The notes under the pieces were generated by a model. It was not told where the DNA came from and did no database searches. It saw nothing but the letters and a program-made list of their open reading frames with translations. Shown piece by piece: positions 27,501-35,906 of a DNA stretch of 64,000 nt. Numbering within the stretch: the stretch's first letter is position 1; every line of letters starts with the position of its first letter. Where the stretch lies: NCBI GenBank assembly GCA_914767715.1, contig OU612065.1, positions 23,374,001-23,438,000 on the forward strand. Reading direction: 5' to 3'. The translations under genes were made by a program, and so were the position numbers. The stretch comes from Membranipora membranacea. Taxonomy: Eukaryota; Bryozoa; Gymnolaemata; Cheilostomatida; Membraniporidae.

Positions 27501-30500
27501 GATAAAGCTTGCAAGGTAACCTAAATAATAATACTGAGAATGTGATGCATCTTAGAAACTAGAATGTATCCTGGGTGCGCGAGGCCATAAGTATTAATAC
27601 CATTACTGCACACTTTGAAGTTGCCCCCTCGGTTCGTATTTAAATATCATCCTGTATCATTAAAGGGTCAGTACTATTAGAAAAGTGGATATGTTACCCC
27701 AGTAAATCAAATATTTTGAGTTCATAGGGCAAATAGAAATAATAAAAAAATGAAAATTGTGGAAAATAGCAATTAGTTTTTTTTCAATTATTTTAGCAAG
27801 GATCATGGTGGATCATAGTGGTCAGGGAGAGGGAATAAATCCCTATGATACACTACGATCCCAATTTTCAGACTTTGCAGCAGTTTTACTGCAATTAGGT
27901 TCACAGGCTGTTTTATTTGATATTCCCTAATGACTTTCAGTCTGAGATCTTTAAAACGATACCAAACATGGCCTAGTAGGACTGTCACTTTAAGATATTG
28001 GATGTATGAAATTATCCCCACAGTGAAGATTCGGCCACTATTTCCCAATATCAAATAATGTGATGTCAGAGTAAGACAATTCATGTGTATAGAGGTGTTG
28101 ATGATACCTCTTATCAATTTCCAGATTAAAGAGCACACTATCAAAGCTTACATTAGTGGACACCTTCGTACAAGCTCTTGAGCAACTATCACAGCCAGAA
28201 GCTTTCTTTGGGGACTGGGTCAGTGATACAAACGAGAAACTCAAACAGAAGAAACCAGATTACAAAGAAATAGGTGAGCTGACAATAATAATCAACTTAT
28301 TTCTGTTTCTTGTAAAGTGCGGCTCAGTTATTGTCGCACATTAACTCAACCTACCGTTGAAGTAAGTTGTGTTTACAAAGCTGTTATATCATTTACCCTA
28401 GACGTGTAAAAGATTTACTGTAAGATACATTCACCATTTCGCAGGCTTGAAATAGTGAAATTGATGGCTAGCTAACATTTAGTCAATCTCATTATATTAT
28501 CTAACCTCCCACCTTAGCTAGTGAAAGTTTGGTGCTAGCTAATATAAAGTCACCCCTAAACTGGATCAGTTAAATTCGAGCTAGTATTTTCTTCTCTAGG
28601 GTATATAGTAGGCAAGATCCTCGAATAGTTTATTGCCTTTGTTCTCAAATACTTATTGATGGAACGCACTTATAGATGCACGAGAAGGTGTGGATTGTGG
28701 TGATGCTCGCAGTGTAGATCTAGTGTTGCTTATACAAAGAGAAAAAATATACTAACACACAAGAATTACGTACGGTATACGGTTTGCTATATGATTTACA
28801 GGGTATGGTAGATGATGTTTTATTTTATTTTTCACAGAGAGATCGTACATGGAGGTTATGAAGCAGATGTTTGGACAGAAGGAGGAGACTGATGAGATGA
28901 GTTTGTATGATCAGCACGCTTATATCGATCATAATGAGTACAAGAAAAGATTCACAAAGGTAGACGACTCCTTAGTACTTACTATAAAGCCTTCCCAGAC
29001 AGCCTTTCCATTTACATCGAGACTGCATGCGATTTTTCGTACTGCAAACTTTATTTTGTTTATATGATAAGTCGAGTTAAGTAACTTTCTGAATCAGGTT
29101 GCACAATTGTTTTCCAAGCAGGAAAACACTGCACTCAGTATGCAGTAAATGAATGAATATTATTCACTGCTTGAGCAATAACATCACTGGTCATCACTGG
29201 TCATAAGGTTAGGTGACAAAAAGAAACTTACACAGGGACAAACAATCAGTCTGACTTTGACTTTGTGTTATGCTGCTAGCTAAATTCGACCACTTTTTTG
29301 CAGGTTTATAAAGAGAAGGTTGAGAAGGCCTTCGGTATCAAGGGAAAAGAGATATCAAAGCTGGGAAAGGTATGGAGTGACTTCTGATTGGTTTAAGATT
29401 AAAGGACAACCAAGGTTTCAAACAACTTCTCATTGATGGCCATTGATTAATAGCAGATTGCACCTTCTGCATGGGGAAAAAGACAAAATATAATGCGGAT
29501 GATTATTCAGCCAGAATTCTTGTGAAACATTTCTTCCATCAGGTACTCAAACTCAGCTAAAAGAGAATACCACATAGCAGTTTCCTGTTCCTGTTATTAT
29601 TTAGCCTGTGCTCTATAATTATTACAGCAAAGTCATGGAACCTCCCCTAAACTGAAGTGTTACCCAGCTTAGAGTCAGCAACTACTTTGAGTTTTGCATC
29701 GCGTAATGCACAAAGCTGATGCTGCCCAGCACATTATTTGCTACCCATTAAAGGGCAACCAAGGTTTCAAACAACTTCTCATTGGCCCTCATTGATTAAT
29801 AGCAGATAGCACCTTCTGCAGAGGGAAAAAGACCAAATCTAATTCGGATGATTATTCAGCCAGAATTCTTCTGAAACATTTCATCCATCATGTACTCAAA
29901 CTCAGCTAAAATAGAATACCACAGAGCAGTTTCCTGTTCCTGTTATTATTTAGCCTGTGCTCTATCATCATTACAGCAATGCCTTGGAACCTCCCCTAAA
30001 CCGAAGTGTTACCCAGCTTAGAGTCAGCAATTAGTTTGAGTTTTGCATCGCGTAATGCACAAAGCTGATGCTGCCTAGCACATTATTTACTACCTATTAA
30101 TGCATTGCTGCGAAACCTTGGTTGCCCTTTAATGCATTGCTGCGAAACCTTGGTTGCCCTTTAACTTAAAGGGCAACCAAGGTTTCGCAGCAATGCATTA
30201 ATGGGCAGCATCAGCTTTGTGCATTACGCGATGCAAAACTCAAAGTAGTTGCTGACTCTAAGCTGGGTAAAACTTCAGTTTAGGGGAGGTTCCATGACTT
30301 TGCTGTAATAATTATAGAGCACAGGCTAAATAATAACAGGAACAGGAAACTGCTATGTGGTATTCTCTTTTAGCTAAGTTTGAGTACCTGATGGAAGAAA
30401 TGTTTCACAAGAATTCTGGCTGAATAATCATCTGAATTATATTTTGTCTTTTTCCCCATGCAGAAGGTGCAATCTGCTATTAATCAATGGCCATCAATGG

Positions 30501-33500
30501 GAAGTTGTTTGAAACCTTGGTTGCCCTTTAACTTACAGACATTTTGCAGTGAAGAAAAAGGCAAAATAGCATAATAACTTCTTTTATAACTGTAATGGTG
30601 TCTATATGAATGTTTTGTTTCAGAAATTCCCTCTACCTTTTGGTTTTCCCAGCAGAATATCAGTCTTACAAATTATTCCTTCCATTGCAGAAATTCAGTC
30701 AACACGCAAACCAACTAAGAGGGGATATGAGAGACAGAACTGATATCATGAAGGGGGAATTAGCTCCACCTGGTCAGTGATTTAAAATTGCAAATTCCTA
30801 TTGGCTCTTGTATTCAGCTTTTAAATAAATGTCTTTGTCTTTAACATTTTATCCATGTAAACATACATACATTTAGATTGAGTGTGTGCGCGTGTGGTGT
30901 ATGATTACAAAGACTGATTCCTGTGGTGCAAAATATGGCTGGTTATAATGATGGTATAATTTATGTAATATGAATTGTTGGTAACACATTCCCTCTGAAC
31001 TTTAATCCGGAAAAGACATGTGCTACAACACCTACTCATTTATTTCTGCTTTAGGCCTGCTGAAGGACTACAGCAGGTGGCTGGCTAGATTTCCTGGTGA
31101 TCTGACTGATTACAAGCTGGAAGTACCCGGACAGTATGGGAACAGCAAGAGAAAACCATTACCGGAGTACCATGTCAATATAGCTGGATTTGATGAAAAG
31201 GTATGTCAGTCTTCATTTCTCAGACCAAGTTTGATTTAGGTTATATTAACGCCCAGAACCTTCATCATATTATTCCAGATTTAGACAATTTTGCAATTCT
31301 AATCTGGCTGTTTTTCCATCACATTGAGATGAATTATAAGGATGCTTCTCAGTGGTTTTTCTTTATGTATCAGCTTAATTTAATTTAATCAATTTAATTT
31401 TGGGAGCCTGTAGCCAAACTTTTTGGGCAGAGACTCGCCAGTAAACATCTCTATGATATCACATACATGAGAAGCTACAGCTGTGCGCTTAACTAGAGTT
31501 GTGTCAGCCGCCGTCTGATCTGCATCTAGTAAAAAATCACATCATGTAACAGAAAAATAATAAATTAACTTGAATAAAAGAAGGTCAGGCTGAGAGTTCA
31601 TTCATTTTACCACTTCCTTTACCTTGTTCGACATTCAATAGCCTGCATGCTACAGGTGATGGTGTTGAGATCTATACGTAAGCCTAAGAGATTGATTATC
31701 AGAGGAGATGATGAGAGAGAGTACAAGTTCTTAGTGAAAGGAGGAGAAGATCTGAGGCAGGATCAGAGAATAGAGACTATATTCTCTAATATGAATCAAA
31801 TGATTTCAAACAGCAGAAAGTGCCAGCGACTGTCACTAGTCACTTATAATGTTATACCTCTCAATACCAGGTAGGATATGTTCATTTTTTGAATGCATAA
31901 TATTATACCCACCAATCTAGGTCACATGTCTATGTCACATGTCTATGTCACATGTCTAGGTCACATGTCTAGGTCACATGTCTATGTCACATGTCTTGGT
32001 CACATGTTTATGTCACAAGCCCTGATCGTCTATGACACCATTACACTTCTTTTAGCCATATATCTATACAGCATGCCTACATCATGTGTCCGTGTCATGT
32101 GCCTCTATCTGTCACATGTTGCCATTAGATAAATTCAAGCACATCCATATCACATGTTTAGTCTTCTGCATGACATTTGTGTATACATGTATGTCATGAC
32201 ATGACATGTCTTTCAGGAGCTTGCACATGGAAGGATTTGTTCACTGGTACCGGATGGTTGGCTCCATCTTGCAATACTTTGGACCAGAATACTTCAACTT
32301 TATGAATCCGACTTTACCAATCTCTCTGGTTGCCATATTATGTATATTTTATTTGTGTTGGATAGATTGGGTTTGATAGAATGGATTGATGATATATCAA
32401 CACTGAAGGAACTTATCACTAAAGAGCAGACTACTGCAGAAAGCAGACAGATAGGGCGAGCTTCCAGAGAATGGGATAGTAAATATCCTGATAATACAGC
32501 TTACCTCAAGGGTTACAGCTCATTTACTGCTGAGAAGTGCAGTAAATGGTTTTCTGATATGCAGGCTGCAATAGAGGCTGATCCACTGAGGTAAGATGGA
32601 GGGGTGGTTAAAAGGTCTGTGACAGATCACTAGCCAATTAGCTGTCAGTGGCAGGTAGGGAGGATTTATCCCGACTTTTCCTGATACCACATTAAGCTAG
32701 CTGCTGCATCAACTCTTATACCTTATGTCTATGAGGTAGTCAACTTGCGTGACCTGAATCATGTCGTTTGTAGTCTTGCCCCATAAGCTACCCTATATTT
32801 ACTCTAAGTGCTCATACTGCTGCAAGTGTGGGTTGGTGGTCTTACAAAATGTAATCTTGCAAAGGCGCACTTACCATACCTTACATTTACCTTGAGCCTG
32901 AGTGTTTACCAACTAAGTTCTGACTAACTTTGTAAAGCAATCATATTCATGTGCCTTCAGTTTGTTCAATTTTATATTTCGAGTAAAAGATATACAGTTT
33001 GTGGTAGATTGTAACTCAGCCGGAAAGTCATAAATTTTGAGAATCAGAATGCTTATATTTCAATTTCTCTCGCTTGTAGGCGAGTTGTACATAAGATGAG
33101 TCGCTCAGTAGAGGCGTATTACATGATCAGAGAGGAGTTTGTGAGTAGTTATGCTGTCATGTGTGTATGTCACTATATACTGGGTATAGGAGACAGACAT
33201 TTATCTAATGTAGTACTGGATACACAAAGCGGACGCATGGTCGGGATAGACTTCGGACACGCCTTTGGATCTAATGTATCTGTAAGTAGCAATGATGGGG
33301 GGTCATTCAATTGGAAAGAGTGATACTTTACTAAAGCAAGTTATCACTATCTCATCGCTCAAAATTATCGCTCATTTGGTCGTTCAATTAGACAAAATTG
33401 TTCCCAAATCGCTCACTGGGAATGTATATAGTTCCATCACTGACATGAGCGATCTGAAAGCGAGAGCCTAGCAGGTATTGCTCACTCACTGAGTGAGCTA

Positions 33501-35906
33501 TCAGATTACGAATTTGGCTGCTTCTCATTGAAAGACCCCCCCCCCCCTGTATAACTCGCCGGTGTGCCTAATCCATTTCCATTTCCAGTGTATGTCACAA
33601 AGAGAAACCCATCACCCTCCTGGGGGGGTCTTTCATTTACAAACAGCCAAAATCGCAATCTGATCTCCAACTCAATGCTAGGGTCTTGCTAAGAAATTGC
33701 TCACTCATCAATGGAACTGTATACTTTCTGAGTGGGAGCGATTTTGTCTAATTGTAAGACCTAAGTGAGAAATAATTTTGAGCGATGTAATAGTGATCAT
33801 TTGCTTTAGTAAAGCATCACTCATTGTAATTGAATGACCCCAAAATAATCTTCCAGCGCATGGTAATGATTGAGGATAAGTAGTTGCGTTTGATGAGTGT
33901 ATGCAATCTGCAATGCTTATTTTCATATTTTTTTGTTAGATAATTGATGAGTAGGGTGCGTAAGTCTGAGCTTTGCTTGAAGTTGGACAGACTGATAGGT
34001 CTGTGTACCGACTTTACTGTACCTTTTTATGACACTATCACTTTTCAAACACTTAGCTAGAAATCGTTGATTTTGTTACCAATCTTGGTAATTTTTTCAA
34101 AGATATACCATTATTATTATTGTTATCATAAAATATGCTACCAGGGACAACTTACACTCTATATATTTACTATATATTTACTATATATTTACTATATATT
34201 TACTATATATTTACTATATATTTATTATACATATTACCAGATACTGCCCATACCTGAGCTGGTACCGTTCCGGTTGACTGGTCAGCTGTTTACAGTGATG
34301 CAGCCTTATGGTACGACCGGATTATTCGATCAGACTATGATTAACGTCCTCACAGTTATGAGAGAAAACAGAAGACAACTCTTAAATCTACTGGATATAT
34401 TCATCAAAGAGCCTTCAGTTGATTGGATGGTAGGCACAAACGATTAATTATATGGTATTATATAAAAACTCTATGGTAGGCACCCAAATAAGATTAATGA
34501 AATACTAAAATAAAATTTATTTGGGGTGTCCTTATTGTTTATTTTTATTTTCATTATTCACTGAGGGATTTTGCACGTGTTGACCTAAGACTCTTGCAGA
34601 TTCTATTCTTACCATGTTTTATTAGATCAATTCACGGCGCCAGGCTCAGAAGGCTGATATTGTTGATGATAGCCTTAGTTCATCTAATCCCTCCCAGTCA
34701 GGATCTACCGGTACTTCAGTTGGATCCACAGGCTCTCAAGCAGGTGAGATAAGTAGACGTATTCCTAGAAATTAGATGTCAATCTTAGCGTTTTAGACAC
34801 TCCATGAGGGAGTGACCCGGGCCAGGTTCAGATCTAGCTCAGATAAGGGGGACAGTTTAACCAAGGGGGTCAGGAGTTACTGTTACACCTTGGTTTGGTC
34901 TAACACCGTTATGTATGAGAGCGGTACAAGTTTCATATAGCATAAAATGAAGTGTGAAACTTTTAGAGCTCTCCTTTATTGGTCCTACATAAAATTAATT
35001 TTTTTGTTTATTTAAATATATTCTTACTCATTAGGCTTCCCATGTGATCCAATCCGTTAATACGATTACTCAACTGATCCATTTAGGTTTACATTTGATT
35101 TCACACTCAGAAGAGGTTTTTTCCCCACTAACACAAATAGTTAATAAACTTATTGATAAAATGTTCTTAGTCTAATCAAACATTTCATTCATTACATAAA
35201 TCGCTGACACAAAATTATAGCCCCGTGTTAAAAAACCTATATCCTGCTTTTTTTATAATATAGATGGTGACACATCATTAATTAACTTTTTTAGCTTTCA
35301 GGAGCTGAGATATGCCATTAGTTTTTCACTTTGTATAGGGTGTACGATATAAAATTCATTTGATTGTTCTGATTCTCCCATATATTGATCAAATAGACCT
35401 CAAAATATGTAAAAGTTAGTGAATCAAATTTAATGAGAAAGTCGATGCTTTATTCGGTCATTGCTGACAAGTTAGGATATACACTATATTATTTAGCTGA
35501 CAATAGCAACCTGTACGGATGTTTTTCATAACGTGCCAAAGAAATTTACGGCAAAAGTGATAAACTTTAAGGTTGAATTTTGATGATCATCTTTTTGTCA
35601 TACTCTTGATTTTTTATTTATTTTGATCCAGACACGGCAGCTGAGTGGTATCCGAGGGAGAAGGTGATGTTTGCTAAGCTCAAGCTGCTCGGAGCTCATC
35701 CTCGTTACATCACAGCTGAAGAGTTTAAACTAAACCCAAGTGCCAAGCAGACCATGAGACAGGGGCTATCATACATAGCCGGAAGCCATGACATCAACAA
35801 AAATCTGAGACTTAGTGTCGATCAACAAGTCAAGGAGCTGATAGACCAAGCAACAGATCCTAATTTACTAGGCAGGATATTCAAAGGATGGGAACCCTTT
35901 GTTTAA
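9517..35906 (+). CDS. PRKDC: DNA-dependent protein kinase catalytic subunit, C-terminal half (partial, 41 exons, 2,146 aa)
   Basis: A PI3K-like serine/threonine kinase recruited by Ku to DNA double-strand breaks for non-homologous end joining in the nucleus. Exons: 9517-9579, 9948-10100, 10480-10588, 11524-11636, 11830-11940, 12507-12641, 14106-14257, 14769-14912, 15443-15575, 15945-16051, 16351-16500, 16761-17030, 17376-17586, 17948-18122, 18507-18701, 19044-19159, 19494-19625, 20035-20202, 20566-20786, 21462-21600, 21962-22123, 22653-22781, 23255-23416, 24061-24209, 24677-24820, 25035-25231, 25699-25889, 26198-26333, 26623-26792, 27192-27406, 28125-28273, 28838-28959, 29304-29369, 30691-30772, 31055-31200, 31656-31870, 32366-32590, 33080-33281, 34241-34429, 34626-34743, 35632-35906. 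All phases agree and the sum is a whole number of codons ending in TAA. The protein aligns by eye with vertebrate DNA-PKcs from about residue 2000 to the end ([33 protein letters not shown]). The N-terminal half is absent from the window. Least certain are the first exon and the 24820/25035 junction. Confidence 0.93.
9948..10588 (+). other. PRKDC: DNA-PKcs PQR-type SQ region (exons 2-3)
   Basis: Exon 9948-10100 begins with a basic RKKK stretch and ends [10 protein letters not shown]. In the vertebrate protein the equivalent acidic/Ser-rich linker ends in the S2056 autophosphorylation SQ site. Exon 10480-10588 is polar and low in hydrophobic residues and ends in another SQ. The segment is therefore read as the flexible phospho-linker before the NEHECMA block at 11524-11636. 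The vertebrate correspondence is from recalled alignment. Confidence 0.7.
11106..11306 (-). CDS. Possible small secreted peptide gene, antisense in a PRKDC intron (66 aa, tentative)
   Basis: An uninterrupted ATG-initiated frame encodes a typical signal peptide ([17 protein letters not shown]) followed by about 49 polar residues containing one further Cys (CDHPSD) and ending [17 protein letters not shown] (minus strand, 11351-11356) lies about 45 bp upstream of the ATG, and an AATAAA (11105-11110) overlaps the stop codon. The GVW context faintly recalls the first lipocalin motif, but the rest of that fold is missing. It sits entirely inside the intron 10589-11523. This could be a compact intronless gene, a first exon of something larger, or chance; I recognise no family. 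Confidence 0.25.
   Translation of the reverse strand: MDFFLLPILVLILVNGCETSKPDAPSALLTPIILHGHQRSTFKSYNCDHPSDVTMTDFSGVWHTRK
12642..14105 (+). other. Longest-but-one PRKDC intron with a GC-rich insertion-like patch
   Basis: This 1,464-bp intron contains a patch at about 12,690-13,000 that is visibly richer in G and C than its surroundings, with runs of G and C such as GGGGG and CCCCCC. It resembles inserted repeat DNA. No coding exon or terminal repeats could be defined. Confidence 0.35.
14276..14372. repeat. AT microsatellite (ATATTATAAT-type)
   Basis: Nearly pure A/T repeat of alternating AATAT and TTATAA units in the intron after exon 14106-14257. It is strongly palindromic and likely length-variable. 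Confidence 0.8.
14519..14750. repeat. Dispersed repeat, copy 1 (upstream of exon 14769-14912)
   Basis: This segment aligns with 14,955-15,214 over roughly its whole length. Shared blocks include GATATACTA, ATTAATTCACTT, TATCAGAAGGAATTC or its close variant, TCATACT, ATTGACT, AGAGATACA, CTAATAGT and AAATCAT. The two copies lie in the same orientation on either side of one PRKDC exon. Confidence 0.75.
14955..15214. repeat. Dispersed repeat, copy 2 (downstream of exon 14769-14912)
   Basis: This is a diverged partner of 14,519-14,750, with one extra internal block after GACGACCCGAGG. Copies in adjacent introns suggest local duplication or two insertions of one repeat family. Confidence 0.75.
17948..18701 (+). 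other. PRKDC: DNA-PKcs ABCDE autophosphorylation cluster (2 exons)
   Basis: Exon 17948-18122 encodes [11 protein letters not shown] followed by a Gly-rich stretch and then [13 protein letters not shown]. These match the vertebrate region carrying T2609, S2612, T2638 and T2647; the ATQQ and FTxTQ pair is especially clear. Exon 18507-18701 continues with the conserved YDWMT segment and a Lys/Ser-rich linker. The first exon can end at 18116 or 18122 (two GT donors 6 bp apart, same phase), which would add or drop two residues (GlyArg). Confidence 0.8.
23100..23190. repeat. Tandem repeat ACTTTACTGG(TA)n
   Basis: Three to four copies of a unit of about 28-32 bp made of TTTACTGG followed by a TA run, located just upstream of exon 23255-23416. 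Confidence 0.85.
23490..23645. repeat. Dispersed CTAGCTAA-rich repeat, copy 1
   Basis: It contains repeated GCTAGCTA and the block TTAAGTCACCCC-AAACT, which reappears in slightly altered form at about 28,440-28,600. Both are in PRKDC introns in the same orientation. No termini could be defined. Confidence 0.5.
24222..24497. repeat. 12-bp minisatellite, about 23 units
   Basis: The unit is ACATCACGTCAG, with variants ACATAACGTCAG and GCACCATGCCAG. It begins 12 bp after the splice donor at 24210. Because the unit is a multiple of three and stop-free, the preceding exon's frame remains open through almost the whole array. The array is read as intronic because the donor GTCAGA and the next exon (24677) keep the DNA-PKcs alignment. 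Confidence 0.92.
26399..26540. repeat. Degenerate tandem repeat, unit about 20 bp
   Basis: Six or so imperfect copies of GCATATTAAATCGCATACT lie in the intron between exons 26198-26333 and 26623-26792. Confidence 0.85.
26850..26975 (-). mobile_element. tRNA-like SINE candidate
   Basis: On the minus strand GGTTCGAGCCC (26,922-26,912) is a near-perfect pol III B box. About 30-40 bp upstream lies GTCAGTCTGTTAGCATGC, a degenerate A-box/anticodon-loop region. The arms do not fold into a functional tRNA. It sits in the intron after exon 26623-26792. Element ends are not defined. Confidence 0.4.
28440..28600. repeat. Dispersed CTAGCTAA-rich repeat, copy 2
   Basis: This is the partner of 23,490-23,645, sharing GCTAGCTAA, AAAGTCACCCC and the CTAGTGAAA/CTAGCGAAA block. 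It is intronic, with unknown family and ends. Confidence 0.5.
29399..30164 (+). mobile_element. piggyBac-like MITE containing a second nested copy
   Basis: The outer element is 29403-29747 plus 30133-30160, flanked by TTAA at 29399-29402 and 30161-30164. Inside it, at an internal TTAA, sits a second complete copy (29752-30128) with TTAA on both sides (29748-29751, 30129-30132). The sequence resumes exactly where the outer copy was broken. Termini are AGGGCAACCAAGG...CCTTGGTTGCCCT. TTAA duplication is the hallmark of piggyBac-type transposition. There is no coding capacity. The element lies in the intron before exon 30691-30772. Confidence 0.9.
30166..30531 (-). mobile_element. piggyBac-like MITE, inverted third copy
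   Basis: The same family as 29399-30164 in opposite orientation, element 30170-30527 with TTAA on both sides. Together with the nested pair it forms a long inverted repeat able to fold into a hairpin of about 350 bp in the pre-mRNA. Confidence 0.9.
31915..32020. repeat. 12-bp minisatellite GTCACATGTCTA
   Basis: Eight to nine copies of GTCACATGTCTA with minor variants, followed to about 32,160 by looser CATGTC-rich sequence, in the intron between exons 31656-31870 and 32366-32590. Confidence 0.88.
33299..33841. mobile_element. 543-bp foldback transposon-like element in a kinase intron
   Basis: The left end GGGGTCATTCAATT (from 33299) and right end AATTGAATGACCCC (to 33841) are inverted repeats. 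The whole left half pairs imperfectly with the whole right half, with shared blocks including CTTTACTAAAGCAA, ATCGCTCAAAATTAT, AATTAGACAAAAT and AATGAAAGACCCCCC. The centre holds poly-C and poly-G runs. It starts 17 bp after the donor at 33282. No target duplication is certain. Partial relatives occur at 45,126-45,260 and 40,640-40,810. Confidence 0.8.
34158..34225. repeat. 11-bp tandem repeat ACTATATATTT
   Basis: Six copies of an 11-bp AT-rich unit immediately upstream of the acceptor of exon 34241-34429. The array merges with that exon's branch-point/pyrimidine region. Confidence 0.9.
34626..34743 (+). other. PRKDC: Ser/Gly/Thr-rich linker exon between kinase and FATC
   Basis: This 118-bp exon encodes [15 protein letters not shown] followed by a low-complexity Ser/Thr/Gly/Gln stretch containing SQSGST and GSQ. 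In vertebrate DNA-PKcs the same place carries a shorter, ordered segment (WIQEINVAEKNWYP-type). Its frame and phase (0 to 1) agree with both neighbours, so I keep it as coding. Confidence 0.75.
35632..35906 (+). other. PRKDC: DNA-PKcs last exon with FATC domain
   Basis: It encodes [20 protein letters not shown], then an ITAEEF segment, and the terminal FATC signature [20 protein letters not shown] with GWEPFV before TAA. The vertebrate end is GWEPWM. It fixes the 3' end of the gene. Confidence 0.95.

Larger units (their letters stand above)
31055..34429 (+). other. PRKDC: DNA-PKcs kinase domain exons
   Basis: Exons 31055-31200, 31656-31870, 32366-32590, 33080-33281 and 34241-34429 encode an intact PIKK catalytic domain. 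They contain PLPEYHV.IAGFDEK; the ATP-contacting lysine in [14 protein letters not shown] (K1767 of the partial protein); the catalytic loop GIGDRHLSN (D1924, N1929); and IDFGHAFGS (D1943). I end exon 33080 at 33281 (donor GTAAGT) because this restores the vertebrate spacing before LPIPEL. The vertebrate activation-loop Thr-Gln (T3950) position reads Val-Ser here. All residues needed for catalysis are present. Confidence 0.93.

Noticed and set aside
30625-30690. Alternative exon after TTTTGTTTCAG
   Set aside because: A decoy acceptor. The frame does not match the kinase, and the acceptor at 30,690 gives the conserved sequence and phase.
24222-32020. CRISPR-like arrays
   Set aside because: The 12-bp arrays are plain head-to-tail minisatellites without unique spacers, in animal introns.
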